A stretch of DNA of 9,119 nt from Methanomicrobia archaeon. GTDB taxonomy: Archaea > Methanobacteriota_B > Thermococci > Methanofastidiosales > NM3. Position 1 is the stretch's first letter, and each line of letters opens with the position of its first letter. The position numbers and the translations under genes were made by a program. This document shows, in pieces, positions 5,076 through 9,119 of the stretch. The notes beneath the pieces were generated by a model. It was not told the origin of the DNA. It saw only the letters and a program-made list of their open reading frames with translations, and did no database searches. The DNA lies in assembly GCA_011372835.1 (NCBI GenBank), contig DSAJ01000010.1:1-9119 (forward strand), written 5' to 3'.

Positions 5076-6743
5076 ATGATGGACGATGACTACGAGAAGT
5101 TCGAGGGCGTGATCTCCCGGGACGAATTCGAGCGAAAGGTCAACGAGAAGATCAAGGAGTTCCAGGGCCTCCTCACCCGAGAGGGAGCAATATCGATACT
5201 TGCATCCGAGCTTGGCGTGACGCTCTCACAGCCCAAGGACGTCTCCATCACCATATCGGATATCAATGAAGGCATGACCAACATCGACATCGTCGGCAAG
5301 ATCGCGCGCATCTCCGAGGTGAAGCAGTTCGTGCGGCGCACGACGGGCACGACTGGCAAGATACTCAGCCTCGAGCTGGCAGACGAGACCGGCACCATCC
5401 GCGTCGCGCTCTGGGACGACGATGCCGACGCTGCAAGCACGCTCAATGCCGGCGATACGGTCGAGGTCGTCGGCGCATACGCGAAAAAGGGCCTCAACAA
5501 CTCACTTGAGCTGTCGCTCTCGCGCAAGGGCACGGTCAAGCGAAGCGATGCCGAGGTCGACGTGCCGGTGAAGGGTCCGGAACACGTCGAGATAGCCTCG
5601 CTTGCCGAGAACATGTATAACGTCACGCTCGTTGGTGTCGTTGCCGGCGTCTCCGATGTCAGGGAGTACGAGCGCAGCGGCCGTTCGTTCAAGGTGTGCA
5701 GCCTCTTCTTGCGCGACAACACGGGACAGGTGCGCGTCTCGCTGTGGAACAAGCATGCGGAACGGACCCGCTCGCTATCCATGGGCGATGTCGTGCGGTT
5801 CGTGGGATGCCATACGAAGATGGGCCTCAACGGCGTCGAGGTCCAGACGAACTCCTACACGCAGTTCGAGACCAATCCCGACATCGACGGCCTCTCGCTT
5901 CCCACCATCGATGCAGACGTGCAGCTCTCCGAGCTTTCCACCGACAATCAGTTCTTCTCGGTGCGCGGCGTCGTCACGCAGGTCTACGAGCCCCGCTCGT
6001 TCTTCCGCGACGACGGCACAGAGGTCATGGTGGGTTCGCTCGAGATCGAGGACGGCACCGGATCGTGCAAGGTCACGCTGTGGGAGGAGAAGGCCGAGAT
6101 CCTCTCGACGCTGGCACCCGGCACGTCGCTGTGCCTGGAGGGGTGCAGGGCGCGCGAGGGCCTTGACGGCCTCGAGATCAGTATCGGGCGCTCCGGGCGC
6201 GTGACGCCCTCCATACCCGACGAGGTCGACCAGGACGTGCCGGCCGAGGGGCTCGCACGCGTCGTCGAGGCCAAGGACGGCGCACTGAAGGTCGCATCGG
6301 CGCACGGCAGATTCACGATCCTTACCGACGTTGAGTTCGAGGCTGGAACGCTCGTGCGATACGCTGGAGCGGTCGACGGCACCCAGGTCAGCGCCTCGTC
6401 GGTGACGAGATCGGACGAACACTATCCCTCACTCGACGAGCTTACATCGCCGCCGCGCCACGCCATCGACGCGGTCGATGCTGGACGTCTCGTCTCGATA
6501 GCGGGACTTGTCAGGGCGGCCACGAAGGTGCGCGAGGACTGCATCCTCCTGCGCGTGGACGACGGCACCGGCACGATCACGGGGTACTGCTCCGACGGCG
6601 TCGACGAGGGAAGGGAATATGCTTTTATAGGCAGGACCATCGACAATGGCGTGGGAGTCGAGTTCGTATCACAAGACCTCCAACCGATCGACGCGGAGCG
6701 GGAGGCATACCGATTATTAGAAGAGTTTGGAGAGTACGATTAA
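5076..6743 (+). CDS. Replication protein A, four-OB-fold type (single-stranded DNA-binding)
   Basis: A 555-residue protein expected to coat single-stranded DNA during replication and repair and to hand it to RadA. Residues about 14-50 form a charged helical segment (SRDEFERKVNEKIKEFQ). OB folds are visible at about 65-153 (LELADETGTIRVALWD), 176-265 (SLFLRDNTGQVRVSLW) and 284-376 (SLEIEDGTGSCKVTLWEE). A degenerate stretch follows at about 390-445, then a shorter OB fold at about 466-535 (LLRVDDGTGTITGYC). No paired-cysteine zinc finger is present. Four OB folds without zinc match the layout known for Methanosarcina RPA1 rather than RPA41-type proteins. The start codon lies 1 base after the iorA stop; GTGAT at 5071-5075 spans that stop and is best spaced for the second ATG at 5079, so the protein may begin one residue later. 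Overlap of ribosome-binding site and stop suggests translational coupling. Confidence 0.9.
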   Translation: MMDDDYEKFEGVISRDEFERKVNEKIKEFQGLLTREGAISILASELGVTLSQPKDVSITISDINEGMTNIDIVGKIARISEVKQFVRRTTGTTGKILSLELADETGTIRVALWDDDADAASTLNAGDTVEVVGAYAKKGLNNSLELSLSRKGTVKRSDAEVDVPVKGPEHVEIASLAENMYNVTLVGVVAGVSDVREYERSGRSFKVCSLFLRDNTGQVRVSLWNKHAERTRSLSMGDVVRFVGCHTKMGLNGVEVQTNSYTQFETNPDIDGLSLPTIDADVQLSELSTDNQFFSVRGVVTQVYEPRSFFRDDGTEVMVGSLEIEDGTGSCKVTLWEEKAEILSTLAPGTSLCLEGCRAREGLDGLEISIGRSGRVTPSIPDEVDQDVPAEGLARVVEAKDGALKVASAHGRFTILTDVEFEAGTLVRYAGAVDGTQVSASSVTRSDEHYPSLDELTSPPRHAIDAVDAGRLVSIAGLVRAATKVREDCILLRVDDGTGTITGYCSDGVDEGREYAFIGRTIDNGVGVEFVSQDLQPIDAEREAYRLLEEFGEYD

Positions 6744-6744
6744 C

Positions 6745-7695
6745 ATGAGCGACGTAATCAGGAACATAGACGACCTGCCCGGCGTAGGGCCCGTGACTGC
6801 GGAGAAGCTGCGCGGCGGAGGATTCAGCAGTATCGAGTCCATCGCGGTCTCATCGCCGTTGGAGCTTCACGAGGTGGCAGACATCACCGAATCGACCGCT
6901 GCGAAGGTGATCGCCGCCGCGCGCGAGGCGGCCGACATCGGGGGATTCCTCTCGGGCGAGGAGGTCTATGAGAAGCGCCAGAGCATCGGGCGCATCACGT
7001 CGGGCAGCACCCGCCTCAACGAGCTCATCGGCGGTGGATTCGAGACCCAGGCCATCGTGGAGGCGTTCGGCGAGTTTGGCAGTGGCAAGTCGCAGATCGC
7101 ACACCAGCTCGCGGTCAACGTCCAGCTCCCTGTGGAACAGGGGGGCCTCGACTCGGGCGCCGTCTACATCGACACTGAAAACACGTTTCGCCCTGAGCGC
7201 ATCATGGGCATGGCGGAGCACATGGGCCGCGACCCCCGAGAAACTTTGCGAAACATCCATATCGCGCGCGCGTTCAACTCGAGCCACCAGATCCTCCTCG
7301 CTGAACGGGCCGAGGACCTCTTCGAGGAGGGAGGCTCGCGCCTGCTCATCGTCGACTCGCTCACCTCGATGTTCCGTGCCGAGTATGTGGGGCGCGGCAC
7401 GCTTGCCGAACGACAGCAAAAGCTCGGAATGCACTTGCGACAGCTCCACAAGATAGCAAACGTCTACGATTCGTGCGTCTTTGTCACCAATCAGGTCTCG
7501 GCCAAGCCCGACGCCTTCTTCGGCGACCCCACGCGCCCCGTGGGCGGACACGTGCTGGGGCACTCCGCGACGCTTCGCCTCTACCTTCGAAAGAGCAAGC
7601 AGGGACAGCGCATCGCGCGACTCGTGGACTCGCCGTCGCTTCCCGAGGGCGAGGCGCTCTTCATGGTCACAGAGCACGGGATCGAGGACAAGTAG
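6745..7695 (+). CDS. radA: DNA repair and recombination protein RadA
   Basis: A 316-residue RadA, the archaeal RecA/Rad51 recombinase that forms ATP-dependent filaments on single-stranded DNA and performs strand exchange. Residues about 5-65 are the helix-hairpin-helix domain (LPGVGPVTAEKL at 11-22). A linker with GGFLSGEEV leads to the ATPase core, with Walker A GEFGSGKSQ at 109-117 (K115) and Walker B LLIVD at 200-204 (D204). Other RadA signatures are YIDTENTFRPER at 141-152, the loop-region FVTNQVSAKPDAFFGDP at 246-262, GGHVLGHSATLRLYLRK at 267-283 and the C-terminal RIARLVDSPSLPEGEA at 289-304. No intein interrupts it. The ATG at 6745 lies 1 base after the rpa stop, with GGAGAG at 6729-6734 as a plausible Shine-Dalgarno; a slightly longer in-frame start inside rpa is unlikely. 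Direct linkage to rpa makes joint expression of filament protein and single-strand binder likely. Confidence 0.97.
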   Translation: MSDVIRNIDDLPGVGPVTAEKLRGGGFSSIESIAVSSPLELHEVADITESTAAKVIAAAREAADIGGFLSGEEVYEKRQSIGRITSGSTRLNELIGGGFETQAIVEAFGEFGSGKSQIAHQLAVNVQLPVEQGGLDSGAVYIDTENTFRPERIMGMAEHMGRDPRETLRNIHIARAFNSSHQILLAERAEDLFEEGGSRLLIVDSLTSMFRAEYVGRGTLAERQQKLGMHLRQLHKIANVYDSCVFVTNQVSAKPDAFFGDPTRPVGGHVLGHSATLRLYLRKSKQGQRIARLVDSPSLPEGEALFMVTEHGIEDK

Positions 7696-7706
7696 GGTGC
7701 CTGCTG

Positions 7707-8474
7707 ATGGATGTCGGCTATCTCATCGATATCGACGGAATCGTGAAGATCGAGGACGAGCCGATACCGTCAGGCGTCTCGTTTGTCAGGTCGCTTCTCG
7801 ACCACGGCGTTCCCTTTCTTTTCATCACAAACAATGCGACGCGCACGGTAGGTGAGAATGTCTCCCTGCTGCGGCGGCTCGGCATGCCAATTGGTCCGAA
7901 ACATGTGGTGACCTCCGGCCTCGTCACTGCCGAGCACATCGCTGAGACCGCCCCCGACGCCCGCGTCTACGCCATCGGCGAGCAGGGCCTTCGCGATACG
8001 CTCGCATCCAAAGGGGTCGTGCTTACCGACGATGACCCGACGCACGTCGTCGTGGCGCTCGACTGGTCGTTTTCCTACGACAAGATGCGCCGTGCCACGC
8101 GCGCGGTCCGCGAAGGGGCAACATTTATCGCGACCAACATCGACAGGACGTTTCCCTCCGCAGAGGGCCTCATTCCCGGCGCCGGTGCGCTCGTGGCGTC
8201 GATCGAGGCCGCCACAGATGTGACACCGATGTCGATGGGAAAACCGTACGCGCCAATATTTTCATATTCTCTTTCGCGCCTCGGCCTCCCGCGGGAGTCG
8301 GTCTACATGATCGGCGACCGCATCGATACTGACATCAACGGCGCCCGTGATGCGGGCATACGCTCCATACTCGTGCTCTCAGGCGTGACCACGAGGGAGA
8401 TGCTGCACGGAGACGAGCCGTATGACATATGCATCGACTCGCTTGACGAGCTGTCGTGGAGGGGTCCGGTATGA
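7707..8474 (+). CDS. HAD-superfamily hydrolase, NagD/IIA-type phosphatase
   Basis: A 255-residue HAD phosphatase of subfamily IIA. Motif I is DIDG with the nucleophile D8 and acid/base D10. Motif II is FITNNATR at 39-46. The cap domain follows, at about 65-175. Motif III lysine is K179 in MGKPYAPIF, and motif IV is IGDRIDTDINGARDAG at 202-217 with D204 and D209. Relatives dephosphorylate small sugar or nucleotide phosphates, phosphoglycolate or p-nitrophenyl phosphate; the substrate here cannot be told from sequence. The ATG at 7707 was chosen for GGTG at 7696-7699, 7 bases upstream, and because it starts just before motif I. It lies 11 bases after radA and overlaps rnhB by 4 bases, so it belongs to the DNA-repair cluster by position. 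One speculative link is detoxification of phosphoglycolate released during repair of oxidised DNA ends. Confidence 0.88.
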   Translation: MDVGYLIDIDGIVKIEDEPIPSGVSFVRSLLDHGVPFLFITNNATRTVGENVSLLRRLGMPIGPKHVVTSGLVTAEHIAETAPDARVYAIGEQGLRDTLASKGVVLTDDDPTHVVVALDWSFSYDKMRRATRAVREGATFIATNIDRTFPSAEGLIPGAGALVASIEAATDVTPMSMGKPYAPIFSYSLSRLGLPRESVYMIGDRIDTDINGARDAGIRSILVLSGVTTREMLHGDEPYDICIDSLDELSWRGPV

Positions 8475-9118
8475 TTGGTGTCGACGAGGCGGGACGGGGC
8501 CCCGTCCTGGGTCCGCTCGTCGTTGCCGCCGTGCTCATCGATGACGCCGAGACGTTCGGGACGCTTGGCGTGAAGGACTCAAAAAAGCTCACTCCTGCTC
8601 GTCGCGAGCGCCTCTTCCAGGAGCTCCTCTCGTGCACGACCGTTGCCGTGGAGAGCGTCGAGCCGTGTGACATCGACGGCCATCGCCGCTCATGCTCGCT
8701 CAACGACATCGAGACGGACACGTTCGTGCGTGCCCTCTCGCGCCTTCCCTACCGGGGCCAGGAGATATACGTTGATTGCTGCGACACGGTGGAGGAGCGA
8801 TTCGGAAGGCTCATCTCCGAGCGTCTCGGCGGGGCGAGGGTGCACTCGCGCCACCATGCCGACACGGAGGTGCCCTGCGTCTCTGCGGCATCGATCGTGG
8901 CAAAGGTCGTGCGCGACAGGGCGATCGCCTCCATAAATGAACAGGTGCAGCAGCGATGGGGCATCTCGGCGGGCAGCGGTTATCCGATCGATGCCACCAC
9001 CGTGGCGTTCCTGCGGTTCGTGCAGAGAAACGAGATCAGATTCCCGTCGTTCGTTCGACGGTCGTGGGCCACGGCACGACGGTTCAATCAGTCAACGCTT
9101 GATGCCCACTATGAATGA
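8471..9118 (+). CDS. rnhB: Ribonuclease HII
   Basis: A 215-residue type 2 RNase H that cuts RNA strands in RNA-DNA hybrids and removes single misincorporated ribonucleotides with a two-metal mechanism. The signature GVDEAGRGPVLGPLVVA starts at residue 3; catalytic residues are D5, E6, D102 (in EIYVDCCD) and D131 (in HHADTEVP). VKDSKKL at 34-40, VSAASIVAKVVRD at 137-149 and GSGYPIDATT at 168-177 are also typical of the archaeal enzyme. Length is normal and the gene is complete, with its TGA ending one base before the window edge. The ATG at 8471 overlaps the HAD gene's TGA as ATGA, with GGAGG at 8458-8462 upstream, so translation is probably coupled to the HAD gene. It may be the last gene of the cluster or be followed by more beyond the edge. 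Confidence 0.96.
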   Translation: MIGVDEAGRGPVLGPLVVAAVLIDDAETFGTLGVKDSKKLTPARRERLFQELLSCTTVAVESVEPCDIDGHRRSCSLNDIETDTFVRALSRLPYRGQEIYVDCCDTVEERFGRLISERLGGARVHSRHHADTEVPCVSAASIVAKVVRDRAIASINEQVQQRWGISAGSGYPIDATTVAFLRFVQRNEIRFPSFVRRSWATARRFNQSTLDAHYE

Positions 9119-9119
9119 G

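Noticed and set aside
5090..5830. Minus-strand ORF of 246 codons antisense to rpa
   Set aside because: Ser/Thr/Arg-rich shadow of the RPA OB folds with no domain of its own.
1..9119. CRISPR arrays, insertion sequences, tRNA or rRNA genes, integrase attachment sites
   Set aside because: No direct repeat arrays, transposase motifs, terminal inverted repeats, cloverleaf-like segments or rRNA-like stretches were found on either strand.

Overview
The window looks like chromosomal DNA of a GC-rich euryarchaeote. RadA, a multi-OB-fold replication protein A, an archaeal-type RNase HII, indolepyruvate:ferredoxin oxidoreductase alpha subunit (IorA) and an archaeal adenosine-specific kinase all lie within 9 kb. 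Promoters have A/T-rich TATA-box form in short intergenic gaps. Several genes appear leaderless or nearly so, and others carry a GGTG-type Shine-Dalgarno. The RPA has four OB folds and no visible zinc finger, which resembles RPA1 of Methanosarcina, so a methanogen-related (Methanomicrobia-like) lineage is plausible. That is inference: no methanogenesis or rRNA gene is present to confirm it.

Layout. (a) Positions 1-457, minus strand: the N-terminal part of an RPA-like OB-fold protein that runs off the left edge. (b) Positions 458-537: a divergent promoter region with a perfectly palindromic TATA element. (c) Positions 538-2381, plus strand: a ThiI-like THUMP protein with an apparently degenerate PP-loop domain fused to a C-terminal Nudix hydrolase, followed by a second, stand-alone Nudix hydrolase. 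(d) Positions 2382-3210: an AT-rich spacer with several inverted repeats, a previously easy-to-miss 43-residue ORF with its own TATA box, and an adenosine-specific kinase. (e) Positions 3287-9118, plus strand: a tightly packed five-gene cluster iorA - rpa - radA - HAD phosphatase - rnhB, with gaps of 1, 1, 11 and -4 nt and only one clear promoter, in front of iorA.

How the genes fit together. The right two thirds form a probable operon that links single-strand DNA protection (RPA), strand exchange (RadA) and removal of RNA from DNA (RNase HII). An aromatic 2-oxoacid ferredoxin oxidoreductase subunit leads it and a HAD phosphatase is embedded in it. The partial left gene has the same N-terminal helical segment plus OB-fold layout as the downstream RPA, so the window carries two members of the RPA family. 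The most unusual protein is the THUMP / degenerate PP-loop / Nudix fusion. It keeps a tRNA-binding module and has apparently exchanged sulfur-transfer chemistry for nucleotide-diphosphate hydrolysis; a second Nudix gene sits directly behind it. No tRNA, rRNA, CRISPR array, insertion sequence or other mobile element was seen, and there is no gene-free stretch longer than about 145 bases.
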